In this document: piece by piece, positions 1-7,495 of the stretch
Position numbering within the stretch: the first letter of the stretch is position 1
Layout of the letters: each line of letters starts with the position of its first letter
From: Hymenobacter sp. 5317J-9
Lineage (GTDB): Bacteria > Bacteroidota > Bacteroidia > Cytophagales > Hymenobacteraceae
DNA: 64,000 bases
Assembly: GCF_022921075.1 (NCBI RefSeq)
Contig: NZ_CP095050.1
Location: 744,001 to 808,000, forward strand
Reading direction: 5' to 3'
Program-made: the position numbers and the translations under genes
The notes under the pieces: model-generated
Database searches by the model: none
The model's input: the letters and a program-made list of their open reading frames with translations, nothing else
What the model was told of the DNA's origin: nothing

Positions 1-107
1 GCTGCGCCGCGCCTGAGGCCGCCGATAAGCTCAACCGCAGGCCCGGCTACAGCATAACGCTGCCCGGCTACGGCCGTAAGAAGAGCTCCTTTCCACTCAT
101 TTGCAGC

Positions 108-1079
108 ATGGCTTCGCACTATAAATTCTCCGACGTTGTGGCGGTTCTGAAGTCTTCCGCTTCGGAGTTTAGCAACAACAACTCGTTCCGGCACGCGGCG
201 GCACTCTCGTACTACACCATCTTTTCACTGCCGCCGCTGCTGCTCATCGTCATCACGGTGGCCAGCGCGGCCTACGGCGGCGAGGCCGTGACGGGCCAGA
301 TTTACGGGCAGCTGAAGGGGCTGGTGGGGGCCGACTCGGCCAAGTTCCTGCAAGACAGCATTGCCAAATTCACGGTGCAGCAGCGCGGGCCCGTGGCCAC
401 TACCATCGGCCTGGCCACGCTCATTTTCGCGGCCACCACCTTCTTCGTCACGCTGCAGGAAAGCATCAACGACATCTGGAACCTGAAGGTGAAAACGGCC
501 GGCATCGGCATCGGGGCGTTTCTGAAGCAGCGGTTTCTGTCGTTCGGGCTCATTCTGAGCGTGGCGCTGCTGCTGCTCATCTCGTTTGTGATAAGCGCCG
601 TGCTGAGCGCGTTTACGGGCTGGCTGCAGCGGCAGATTCCGGAAGTGGGCATCATCGTCATCCACATCGTCGACGTGGTGCTGTCGTTGGGCATCACCAC
701 GCTGCTCTTCGCCCTCATCTACCGCTTTCTGCCCGATGCCATCATTCGCTGGCGCGACGTGGGCATTGGGGCCTTCATCACCGCCGCGCTGTTCGTCATC
801 GGCAAGTACCTCATTGCGTTCTACATCGCCAAGTCGGACCCCGGCTCGGCGTTTGGGGCGGCGGGTTCGGCCATTGTGCTGCTGCTGTGGGTCAACTATT
901 CGTCGCTCATCATCTTCTTCGGGGCTGAGTTTACCCAGGAGTTTGCCGATGCCTTTGGCCAGAAAGTGCAGCCCAAAGCGCACGCCGTGCGCGTGCGCCT
1001 CGAAGAAATTGCCCCCGGCGAGTCGGACGAGGAAAAGGCCACCGGCCGGCCCCGCTCCACGGGCCGCTGGAAATCGTAG
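108..1079 (+). CDS. YihY/BrkB family inner-membrane protein
   Basis: Predicted multi-pass inner-membrane protein of the YihY/BrkB family (once called RNase BN, an assignment later dropped); its biochemical role is unknown. At 323 aa it has the usual family length. A soluble N-terminal helix is followed by the family-typical 'AALSYYTIFSLPPLLL' entry into the first membrane segment (about residues 31-55). Further hydrophobic segments lie near 96-116, 145-170, 185-210, 220-240 and 250-275, and a charged cytoplasmic tail ends the protein. The frame is open upstream to the window edge, but Met108 sits where family similarity normally begins, so I chose it. No clear gene is visible in bases 1-107. 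Confidence 0.9.
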   Translation: MASHYKFSDVVAVLKSSASEFSNNNSFRHAAALSYYTIFSLPPLLLIVITVASAAYGGEAVTGQIYGQLKGLVGADSAKFLQDSIAKFTVQQRGPVATTIGLATLIFAATTFFVTLQESINDIWNLKVKTAGIGIGAFLKQRFLSFGLILSVALLLLISFVISAVLSAFTGWLQRQIPEVGIIVIHIVDVVLSLGITTLLFALIYRFLPDAIIRWRDVGIGAFITAALFVIGKYLIAFYIAKSDPGSAFGAAGSAIVLLLWVNYSSLIIFFGAEFTQEFADAFGQKVQPKAHAVRVRLEEIAPGESDEEKATGRPRSTGRWKS

Positions 1080-1152
1080 GGGCGCAGCGCCGGGGCGTGC
1101 GGCTGGTTGGGCGGAGGTGTGCATATTTGCTTCGCCACCTTTCTTTGGTCTT

Positions 1153-2154
1153 ATGCTAAAATCCTCTGCCTGCCTGGTCCTTGTGGGCCTGCTCGGTGCG
1201 CCTTTGGCCCCGCTCCGCGCTCAAACGCCCGTGCCGGCGCCGCCGTCGTTGCCGACGGGGCCTACGGCGCCGGCTTCCGCGGGCGTGCCCGCACCTGCCG
1301 CGGCGGGCAGCGTGAGCGAAATCGTGGGGCGCACTTACAGCGTGGAATTGCTGTCGGGCAACACGTTTGTGGGCGTGCTGCGCAGCAGCGGCGCGCAGGA
1401 GCTGGAGTTCCAAACCCAGGACCTGGGCGTGGTGCGGGTGCAGCGCGTCAACCTGAAGCAGCTGGTGCTGCTTTCGGCCGAGCAGGCCACCCGCGGCTAC
1501 GACGACGTTGGCAACGGCAACCGCCTGTTTTTTGCGCCCACCGCCCGCAACCTGCGCAAGGGCGAAGGCTACGTGCAGAACCTGGAGCTGTTTCTGTTGA
1601 GCGTGAACTACGGAGTCACGGACAATTTCTCCATTGGCGCTTTGGCAAGTATCATTCCTGGGGCCGGCTCCTACAACTTTGTCGGCCTCACGCCCAAAGT
1701 GAGTTTCCCGGTGGCCGAAAAGTTTCGGTTGGGCGCCGGCGGTTTGCTGCTGTTTAACCGGGAAGGGGCGTATGGCATCACCTACGCCAACGGCACCTAC
1801 GGCAGCGCCGACAACAACCTGACCCTGGGCGTGGGCTACGCGTATTCCGGCACCGACGGCTTCTACAGCACGCCCGTGTTTGTGCTGGGCGGGGCCACGC
1901 GCGTGAGCCGACGCATCTCGCTCATGAACGAAACCTACCTCGTGCGCAGCAGCGACTCCTACGGCACCGCCACCGCGGTGTTGGGCATTGCCGGCCTGCG
2001 CTACGCCACGTCGCGCATTGGCGGAGGGCTGGGCTTGGCCTACGTGTATGGCAGCTACCAGGACAATGGCAACAGCAGCACCCGCTTCGGCTACGACAAC
2101 GGCACGGCCTACCCGTTTGGCGAGGTCACGGTGCGCTTTGGCCGCATCAAGTAG
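1153..2154 (+). CDS. exported protein, probable outer-membrane beta-barrel
   Basis: 333 aa exported protein of unknown function. A signal peptide (about residues 1-23, ending LRAQ) is followed by a Pro/Ala-rich linker, then a small beta-rich region (VELLSGNTFVGVLRSSG, followed by 'LEFQTQDLGVVRV') that resembles the substrate-handling N-terminal module seen in many Bacteroidota exported proteins. The C-terminal 220 residues alternate glycine, aromatic and polar residues as in outer-membrane strands (for example 'FSIGALASIIPGAGSYNF') and end in 'VTVRFGRIK'. The frame runs far upstream of the gene; I chose ATG 1153 because it starts the signal peptide. It lies 73 bp after the YihY gene on the same strand. 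The barrel is an inference from sequence pattern. Confidence 0.75.
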   Translation: MLKSSACLVLVGLLGAPLAPLRAQTPVPAPPSLPTGPTAPASAGVPAPAAAGSVSEIVGRTYSVELLSGNTFVGVLRSSGAQELEFQTQDLGVVRVQRVNLKQLVLLSAEQATRGYDDVGNGNRLFFAPTARNLRKGEGYVQNLELFLLSVNYGVTDNFSIGALASIIPGAGSYNFVGLTPKVSFPVAEKFRLGAGGLLLFNREGAYGITYANGTYGSADNNLTLGVGYAYSGTDGFYSTPVFVLGGATRVSRRISLMNETYLVRSSDSYGTATAVLGIAGLRYATSRIGGGLGLAYVYGSYQDNGNSSTRFGYDNGTAYPFGEVTVRFGRIK

Positions 2155-2201
2155 CGCGGGCAGTTTCGTGAATGTCAACGCGGACTTCGAGCGCGCCGTG
2201 T

Positions 2202-2209
2202 TAGGTTTG
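2202..2209 (+). promoter_or_regulatory. candidate -7 promoter box for the following exported protein
   Basis: TAGGTTTG matches the Bacteroidota -7 consensus TAnnTTTG and lies 57 bp before the next start codon. No good -33 TTG is seen at the usual spacing, so support is partial. Confidence 0.35.
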
Positions 2210-2266
2210 TGGCCCTTTGGTTCGAGCCCACTGCCGGGCCAGGCCAAAAGGCTCCTTCCTTTCCGC

Positions 2267-3010
2267 ATGAAAATCAGCGCTACTGCCGCGTTTCTCTTCC
2301 TGTGCCTGCTATTGGGCGGCCGCCACGCCGCCGCCCAAACCGCCGCGGCCGACACCGTGCCCGGCCAGGCCCGCTTCGTGAGCCGGGTGGCGGCGAGTCT
2401 GTGCACCCGCATTCAGGAAGAAGGCCGCACCACCAAGTTCGAAACCCTGACCTCCAAGCAGGCCGACGACCTCCTGCTGCGCCTCATGATGACGAGCATG
2501 AGCGACCAATCCACCGAATACGCGGCCCTGCTTTCGGCGGCCCGCCGCCAGAAACTCAGCAGCGACAAGCTCGGCCGCGCCGTGGGACTGGAAGCAGTGA
2601 AAAAGCTCAGCGTGAGTTGCCCCAACTCCATGAGCCTGTTTGTGCGCACCACTTCGGCCCAGAAGGAAATGGGTGCCAGCGGGGCCAAGGCGTTCAACGA
2701 CGTGTCGGCCGAAGAAAAGGCGGTGATACAGCCCATTGCCGATTCCATCTGCGTCAAGCTGCGGGCCGAAGATGCCCGCCAGCCGTTCAAGCAGCGCACG
2801 GCCGCCGAGCGCACCGAAGTCATCACCACCGTCATGCAGGGCACCATCGTCAAAAATATGGCGCCGCTGATGAGCATCTACTCCATGGAGCAAATCAGCA
2901 ACAAAGACAGCATGCGCGCCTTCGGCATCAAGCTGGCCAGCATCATGATGACGCAGTGCCCCAGCTACATCATCATGATGGGCGAAGACGCGAAAAAAGG
3001 CAAGCCGTAA
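2267..3010 (+). CDS. exported protein with internal duplication, function unknown
   Basis: 247 aa with a clear signal peptide (about 1-23, ending AAAQ); the start at 2267 was chosen because it begins that peptide. I recognise no family. The mature part appears to be two copies of one roughly 90-residue unit. Each begins with an '(V/I)A.S(L/I)C' segment (Cys46 and Cys162) and ends with a 'CP' pair (Cys118 and Cys231), 72 and 69 residues later, which suggests one disulfide per unit in the periplasm. The rest is mostly helical and rich in Met and Ser. A strong bidirectional terminator follows, shared with convergent rlmN. Confidence 0.75.
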   Translation: MKISATAAFLFLCLLLGGRHAAAQTAAADTVPGQARFVSRVAASLCTRIQEEGRTTKFETLTSKQADDLLLRLMMTSMSDQSTEYAALLSAARRQKLSSDKLGRAVGLEAVKKLSVSCPNSMSLFVRTTSAQKEMGASGAKAFNDVSAEEKAVIQPIADSICVKLRAEDARQPFKQRTAAERTEVITTVMQGTIVKNMAPLMSIYSMEQISNKDSMRAFGIKLASIMMTQCPSYIIMMGEDAKKGKP

Positions 3011-3027
3011 ATTCCCTTTCAGCAGCC

Positions 3028-3088
3028 GCACCGCCCCACAAAAAAGTCCGAACGTGACTCACGTTCGGGCTTTTTTGTGGGGCGGTGC
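3028..3088. terminator. bidirectional rho-independent terminator
   Basis: A long near-perfect hairpin with arms of about 27-28 bp (left arm GCACCGCCCC then an A-run and GTCCGAACGTGA; the right arm is its complement, with a T-run on either strand). It sits between convergent genes, the exported duplicated protein and rlmN, and can end both. Confidence 0.85.
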
Positions 3089-3096
3089 GCGGTTGA

Positions 3097-4182
3097 CTAT
3101 TCTGCGATAGCGCCCTTTTCTTCCTTCACGGCCAGCTGCCCGCAGGCGGCGTCGATGTCCTTGCCGCGCGAGCGGCGGATGTTGGTTTGCACGCCGCGGT
3201 CGGCCAGGAACTTGTGGAAAGCCGTGATTTTGTCGGCCTCGGCGTTCTGGTAGGCGGCGTTTTCGATGGGGTTGTACTCAATCAGGTTCACCTTGCAGGG
3301 CAGCCACTTGGCAATTTTCAGCAGCTCGGCCGCGTCCTCCAGCTCGTCGTTGAAGTTCTCGAACACGATGTACTCGTAGGTGACTTTGCGGCCGGTTTTT
3401 TGGTGGTAGTACTGCAGGGCTTCCTTCAGCGCGGCCAGGGAGTTGGCCTCGTTGATGGGCATGATTTCGTTGCGCTTGGCGTCGGTGGGGGCGTGCAGCG
3501 ACAGGGCTAGGTTGGCCTTCACGTCGTCGTCGGCCAGCTTTTTAATCATCTTGGCGATGCCGGCCGTGCTGATGGTGATGCGGCGCGGGGCCATGTTCAG
3601 GCCGTCGGGGGCGGTGATGCGGCGCACGCTTTCCACCACGTTGGCGTAGTTGAGCAGGGGCTCGCCCATGCCCATGTACACGATGTTGGTGAGGGGCGTG
3701 CCGTACTGGGCCTCGCACTGCTCCCGGATGCGCACCACCTGGTCGTAAATCTCGGCCGCGTCGAGGTTGCGCTTGCGGTCCATGTAGCCCGTGGCGCAAA
3801 ACTTACACGTGAGCGAGCAGCCCACCTGGCTCGAAATGCAGGCCGTCATGCGCGTGTCGTGCGGAATGAGCACGCCCTCCACCACGTTGCCGTCATACAG
3901 CCGGAAGGCCGACTTGATGGTGCCGTCGTTGCTCAGTTGCTTGTTCTGCACCGTCACGCCGTTGATGACGAAGTGGTTGGCCAGCAACTCGCGCGTGGCC
4001 ACCGAGATGTTGTTCATCTCGTCGAAGGTGGCGGCGGTGTTTTTCCACAGCCATTCCAGCACCTGCTTGGCGCGGAAGGGCTTCTCGCCGTGCTCCACCA
4101 TAAAGGCCTTGAGCTCGTCGGGCGAGGTTTTGCGGATGTCGCGCTTTTTGATGACGGGGGCGAGGGGCAGTTCCAGTAACAT
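3097..4182 (-). CDS. rlmN: dual-specificity 23S rRNA/tRNA adenine-C2 methyltransferase RlmN
   Basis: Radical-SAM enzyme that methylates C2 of A2503 in 23S rRNA and of A37 in some tRNAs. 361 aa, normal length. The [4Fe-4S]-binding CxxxCxxC is Cys122, Cys126, Cys129 (in GCSLTCKFCATGYM). The GMGEPLLNY motif is present, and the C-terminal catalytic cysteine is Cys347 in 'DIDAACGQLA'. The N-terminal 'KPFRAKQVLEWLWK' segment is typical of the family. The frame extends upstream, but Met at 4182 is where the homologous N-terminus begins. Single gene, convergent with the upstream plus-strand unit. Confidence 0.97.
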   Translation of the reverse strand: MLLELPLAPVIKKRDIRKTSPDELKAFMVEHGEKPFRAKQVLEWLWKNTAATFDEMNNISVATRELLANHFVINGVTVQNKQLSNDGTIKSAFRLYDGNVVEGVLIPHDTRMTACISSQVGCSLTCKFCATGYMDRKRNLDAAEIYDQVVRIREQCEAQYGTPLTNIVYMGMGEPLLNYANVVESVRRITAPDGLNMAPRRITISTAGIAKMIKKLADDDVKANLALSLHAPTDAKRNEIMPINEANSLAALKEALQYYHQKTGRKVTYEYIVFENFNDELEDAAELLKIAKWLPCKVNLIEYNPIENAAYQNAEADKITAFHKFLADRGVQTNIRRSRGKDIDAACGQLAVKEEKGAIAE

Positions 4183-4255
4183 AGCACAAAGATACAAGCC
4201 AACAGGGCGTTGGGTTCCCAGCCAGCGGCGGCCCGAGCGGAAGCCCCCAAGAGCC

Positions 4256-4837
4256 TCAGGGCGTAACGGGCAGCGGCGGCCCCAGCAGCTGCATGCCGTG
4301 GTCGCGCGACAGCTGCTCACGTTCGGCCTGGGTGCGCGGCGTTTTGCTGGCCGAGAGCGCCCGGAAGAAGTCCTCCATCTGGCCGGCGGGCTGCAGAAAA
4401 TACACCAGCTTGCCGGTAGCGGTGAGCTGCGTCCAGGTGTGGGGCACCTGGCGGGGTAGGAAAATGGTGTCGCCGGCCTTGAGCTGGCGCTGCTCGCCGC
4501 CCACCACAAACAGGTATTCGCCGCTCACCACATAAAAAACTTCGTCCTGCGCCACGTGCAGGTGCAGCGAGGGGCCGCCCTTGGCCACGCCCGTGTACTC
4601 AAACACGGCCAGCGCCCCGCCCGTGTCCTTGCCCGAAATCTTGATGTCGTTGGGGTTCGGGCCCACAAAGGTTTTCTCCTGAAAGCGGCCCTCGCCCGCG
4701 CTCACCACGAAGCTGCCAGCGGTTGGGGCAGCGGGTTCGGCCGCAAGCGGCGGGGCGGGGTGGGGAAGGCCGGTGGCGGCCAAAGCGGCTGCGGGCGCGG
4801 CCAGCAGCGAGGTAGCGAGAAAGTGTCGGCGTTGCAT
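4256..4837 (-). CDS. cupin-domain protein with Tat-type signal peptide
   Basis: 193 aa exported cupin. The start at 4837 gives 'MQRRHFLATSLLAAPAAAL', a twin-arginine-like signal (RRHFL); a Met ten codons upstream is less likely. The cupin core carries a metal-binding type motif with 'SLHLHVAQDEVFYVVSGEY' (His, His, Glu, then Gly) and a second half 'GDTIFLPRQVPHTW' supplying another His. Cupins of this type bind a metal and can be dioxygenases, isomerases or non-enzymatic sensors; the substrate cannot be told. It lies downstream of the araC-like gene on the same strand, separated by a palindromic repeat, so it may be transcribed alone. Confidence 0.85.
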   Translation of the reverse strand: MQRRHFLATSLLAAPAAALAATGLPHPAPPLAAEPAAPTAGSFVVSAGEGRFQEKTFVGPNPNDIKISGKDTGGALAVFEYTGVAKGGPSLHLHVAQDEVFYVVSGEYLFVVGGEQRQLKAGDTIFLPRQVPHTWTQLTATGKLVYFLQPAGQMEDFFRALSASKTPRTQAEREQLSRDHGMQLLGPPLPVTP

Positions 4838-4938
4838 AACCAAAGGCGTTTGAGGTTGGGAATGCACAAATATTCCGCCCCGGCAGCTCCGGCTATTGGT
4901 AAAAAATGGACGTTTATAGCAGTGTTGGTGCGTGATAA

Positions 4939-5040
4939 CACGTCATGCTGAGCGCAGTCGAAGCATCTCTACCGCAGTAGTAATAAATCGCCGGGATTAG
5001 TTGCGCGGTAGAGATGCTTCGACAAGCTCAGCATGACGTG
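4939..5040. repeat. intergenic palindromic repeat, family A copy 1
   Basis: Inverted repeat with 36-37 bp arms (CACGTCATGCTGAGC... and its complement) around an AT-rich 29-base loop containing AGTAATAAAT. The arms differ only at a GCGCAG/CTTG patch. The same core (GTCATGCTGAGCGCAGTCGA) recurs at 20295-20389, and related cores occur at 45756, 53491, 59712 and 60815. It lies between araC-like and cupin genes. Confidence 0.9.
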
Positions 5041-5067
5041 CCGGAAGTGGGCAAACCCGCCCGCGCC

Positions 5068-5898
5068 CTACGCCTCCACCAACCCAAAAGCCCGCTCGGG
5101 CGCCCGGTTGTCCTGCTCGAAAAACGCGCTGGGGCTGCTGCCCGTGAAGGCGCGGTAGTCTTTGGCGAGGTGCTGGTGGTCGTAGTAGCCGCAGGCCAGG
5201 GCAATGCTGAGCCAGTCGAGCCCCGGCTGGCTGTTCTTGAGCCGGAAAGCCCGGTCGAAGCGCACGATGCGGGCGTAGAGGGCGGGGCCCACGCCCAGGC
5301 GCTGGGCAAACTGCCGGTCGAGCTGCCGCGGGCTCAGGCAGGCGTGGCCGGCCAGCGCATCGAGGGTGAGGTGGGGCGACGGGTGCAGCAGCAGCCGGCC
5401 CACGGCGTCGGCGGGGTGCGGGGCAGTGCGCACGCGCCGGATGCGGCCCAGCAGGAATTCTTCAACCATGGGCAACATCTCGGGCCAGGCAGCGGCGCTG
5501 CTCAGGCGCTCGTTCAGTTGGCGCAGTTCGGCGGGCCACACGGCTTCGGCGTCGATGTAGGTATTGGTGAGCTCGGGCTGCGGAATGCTGGTGAGGCGGT
5601 AGAGGGCCCCCGGCTGCAGCACCACCTGCAAGGCCAGAAATTCGCGGCCCACGTAGCGGTTGCTCACCACGGCGTGCTGCCCGATGAGCGCCGCGCGGGG
5701 CCGGACGGCCTTGGCCGGGCCGGTGGGGTAGGCCACCGCTTCGGCGTCGCGCGGGTAGAACGACAGGCACTGCTCGGGCCGCGGCGGGTAGGCCTTGAAA
5801 GGCAGGGGCACGCCAGCCTCGAACACAAAATGAATAACTTGGATGATGCGCACGTACTCCCGCAGCGGCGGGCTGGGCAAAAAATCCTGAAGCAGCAT
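5068..5898 (-). CDS. AraC family transcriptional regulator
   Basis: 276 aa regulator. Residues about 1-160 form an effector-type N-terminal domain ('EQCLSFYPRDAEAV'). The C-terminal 100 residues carry the two helix-turn-helix units of AraC proteins: 'LTLDALAGHACLSPRQLDRQ' in the first and 'DWLSIALACGYYDHQHLAKD' plus 'YRAFTGSSPSAF' in the second. It should bind DNA in the cytoplasm and regulate nearby genes. A 9-bp inverted repeat (TGCAGAAAA) 25 bp upstream is a candidate autoregulatory site. The target and inducer are unknown; the neighbouring cupin and thioesterase are candidates by position only. Confidence 0.92.
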   Translation of the reverse strand: MLLQDFLPSPPLREYVRIIQVIHFVFEAGVPLPFKAYPPRPEQCLSFYPRDAEAVAYPTGPAKAVRPRAALIGQHAVVSNRYVGREFLALQVVLQPGALYRLTSIPQPELTNTYIDAEAVWPAELRQLNERLSSAAAWPEMLPMVEEFLLGRIRRVRTAPHPADAVGRLLLHPSPHLTLDALAGHACLSPRQLDRQFAQRLGVGPALYARIVRFDRAFRLKNSQPGLDWLSIALACGYYDHQHLAKDYRAFTGSSPSAFFEQDNRAPERAFGLVEA

Positions 5899-5922
5899 GG
5901 CCGGTGGAGGAGCGGTTTATTA

Positions 5923-5952
5923 TGCAGAAAACCTAATATAATATTTTCTGCA
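5923..5952. promoter_or_regulatory. candidate operator: 9-bp inverted repeat upstream of araC-like gene
   Basis: TGCAGAAAA, 12 AT-rich bases, TTTTCTGCA, with flanking TTAT/ATAA partly continuing the symmetry. It lies just upstream of the regulator's start codon in an otherwise GC-rich region. There is no T-run after it on the minus strand, so an operator fits better than a terminator. Confidence 0.45.
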
Positions 5953-5971
5953 ATAAGCTGCGGCCACTTGC

Positions 5972-6397
5972 CTACCCCAGTTGCGCCGCTAGCTCTGCGG
6001 GCAGCAGGCGCAGCTTGCGCACGTTGTAGTCGAAGCAGAGCATGCCGGTTTTGGCGCGGGCTATTTCCCGGCCGGCCTGGTTGTGCACGTGGTACACCAC
6101 GTCGAAACCGTACTTGCTGGCGTCGGTGGCGGCCATGTTGAAGCGCAGCACGTCGCCGTGAAAGGCCTCGCCCTTGTACTCCACGGCCGCGTCGACCATG
6201 ATGAGGCCGAGCTTGCTGACGGGGTCGTAGTCGTTTTCAAGGCCCAGCGAGCGCAGGAACTGCACCCGCGCCTCGTGCAGCAGGCCCAGCAGCGCATCGT
6301 TGCCGAGGTGGCCGCCGTAGTTGAGGTCGGTGATGCGGACCGGGATTTCGGTGCGGAAGGAGAACGTATCGGGCAAGGCTACTTTTACGCGGGGCAT
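5972..6397 (-). CDS. acyl-CoA thioesterase, 4HBT hotdog family
   Basis: 141 aa single hotdog domain, typical length for a 4-hydroxybenzoyl-CoA-thioesterase-like enzyme that hydrolyses acyl-CoA or acyl-ACP in the cytoplasm. The catalytic-type segment 'DLNYGGHLGND' (Asp, Gly-His) is close to the N-terminus and the FRAL-like beta sheet 'VVYHVHNQAGREIARAKTGM' follows. The start at 6397 leaves only 21 bp to the divergent mnmD start, so promoters of the two genes must overlap each other's coding regions or the junction. The substrate is unknown. Confidence 0.85.
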   Translation of the reverse strand: MPRVKVALPDTFSFRTEIPVRITDLNYGGHLGNDALLGLLHEARVQFLRSLGLENDYDPVSKLGLIMVDAAVEYKGEAFHGDVLRFNMAATDASKYGFDVVYHVHNQAGREIARAKTGMLCFDYNVRKLRLLPAELAAQLG

Positions 6398-6418
6398 GCT
6401 TTCAAGAAGGAAATAGGA

Positions 6419-7114
6419 ATGAAGAACGAAGAATTCGCCGACGAGCCAAAGGTAGAAGTGCGGCGCACGGCCGACGGCTCGGCCACGCTCTACGTGCCGG
6501 CGCTCGACGAGCACTACCACTCGCGCCACGGCGCCCGGCAGGAGTCGGAGCACGTGTTCATCGAGGCCGGGCTGCTGCCGCGGCTCGAAGCCGGGCTGGG
6601 CGGGCCCTGCGCCCGGCCGCTGCACCTGCTCGAAGTGGGCCTCGGCACCGGCCTGAACGCCCTGCTGACCCTGGCCCGCGCCCAAACGGCCGGCGCCGCC
6701 GTGGCCTACGACGCCCTCGAAACCGTGCCGCTGCCGCCCGAGGTAGTAACCGAGCTGGCTCGCAAATGGACCACTGATGCACCCGAAAGCGTGGCCTTGC
6801 TGCACCAGCTGCACGCCGCCCCTTGGGCCGAAACTTTCCCGTTGGCGCCCCACTTCTTCCTCACCAAGCTGCCCGAGGCGCTGGAAGCCGCCCAGTTGCC
6901 CGCCAACTACTACGACCTGGTTTATTTCGACGCTTTCGCTCCCGAAAAACAGCCCGAATTATGGACCGAAGCCATTTTCATTCAGCTTTACGCCGCCGCC
7001 GCACCGGGCGCCGTGCTGGTGAGCTACTGCGCCCAGGGCCAGTTTCGGCGCAACCTGCGGGCCGCTGGCTGGCACACCGAAAAGCTGCCCGGCCCCCCGG
7101 CAAGCGCGAAATGA
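6419..7114 (+). CDS. mnmD: tRNA (mnm5s2U34) methyltransferase MnmD, C-terminus frameshifted
   Basis: SAM-dependent methyltransferase that completes 5-methylaminomethyl-2-thiouridine at the wobble position of tRNA; bacteria lacking the fused MnmC have it as a separate MnmD. The SAM site 'LLEVGLGTGLNALL' and the active-site region 'YDLVYFDAFAPEKQPELWT' are intact. The family ends with a conserved GPPGKREM signature. Here the frame reads GPPASAK-stop, whereas adding one base to the six-C run at 7093-7098 restores 'GPPGKREMTRARK' and moves the stop to 7155. A purine-rich AAGGAAATAGGA precedes the start. It is either a sequencing error or a real loss of the last roughly 15 residues. Confidence 0.88.
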   Translation: MKNEEFADEPKVEVRRTADGSATLYVPALDEHYHSRHGARQESEHVFIEAGLLPRLEAGLGGPCARPLHLLEVGLGTGLNALLTLARAQTAGAAVAYDALETVPLPPEVVTELARKWTTDAPESVALLHQLHAAPWAETFPLAPHFFLTKLPEALEAAQLPANYYDLVYFDAFAPEKQPELWTEAIFIQLYAAAAPGAVLVSYCAQGQFRRNLRAAGWHTEKLPGPPASAK

Positions 7115-7198
7115 CGCGGGCGCGCAAGCCATCGAAAGCTGAAGACGCCGCTTGACAAAGGCAATAACCGCCGTTACCCTTTCCACCTGATTGCTGCT

Positions 7199-7495
7199 AT
7201 GCCGACCAACTCTACGCTCGAAATTTATTGCCCCCGTTGCCGCTGGGCCCCCGACGGCGGGGCGCATTGGCAGTGCGACTGCGGCTGCATCTGGAACACG
7301 TTCGATACGGCGGCGGTGTGCCCGCAGTGCCGGTACCGGCATAGCCATACCCAGTGCCCAACCTTCCCCGGCGGCTGCGGCGCCTCGTCGCCCCACATCG
7401 ACTGGTACCACGGGCTCGATGAAACCGTGGCGGAACTGGTGGAGCAGGCACACACCGCGCCGGTTAGCGTATGTTGCACCAGTAATGAGTCGTAA
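7199..7495 (+). CDS. small cysteine-rich zinc-ribbon-like protein
   Basis: 98 aa with nine cysteines, the first seven grouped as CPRC (11, 14), CDCGC (26, 28, 30), and CPQC (41, 44), then Cys53 and Cys60. This spacing suggests two zinc-binding knuckles like a rubredoxin- or zinc-ribbon fold. No catalytic motif is visible. It overlaps the next gene by 11 bp in another frame, which argues for translational coupling with the DUF2157 and GDYXXLXY proteins. I do not recognise a named family; its function is unknown. Confidence 0.7.
   Translation: MPTNSTLEIYCPRCRWAPDGGAHWQCDCGCIWNTFDTAAVCPQCRYRHSHTQCPTFPGGCGASSPHIDWYHGLDETVAELVEQAHTAPVSVCCTSNES

Noticed and set aside
1..107. Open frame running into the YihY start from the left edge
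   Set aside because: It is in frame with YihY but matches no family extension; too short to call as the end of another gene.
1156..2412. 418-codon minus-strand frame over two exported-protein genes
   Set aside because: Both plus-strand genes have signal peptides and correct stops; the minus frame spans their boundary and has His/Arg-rich shadow composition.
7085..7155. Programmed frameshifting in mnmD
   Set aside because: There is no slippery heptamer with downstream structure that I can support; a homopolymer length error or mutation explains it more simply.
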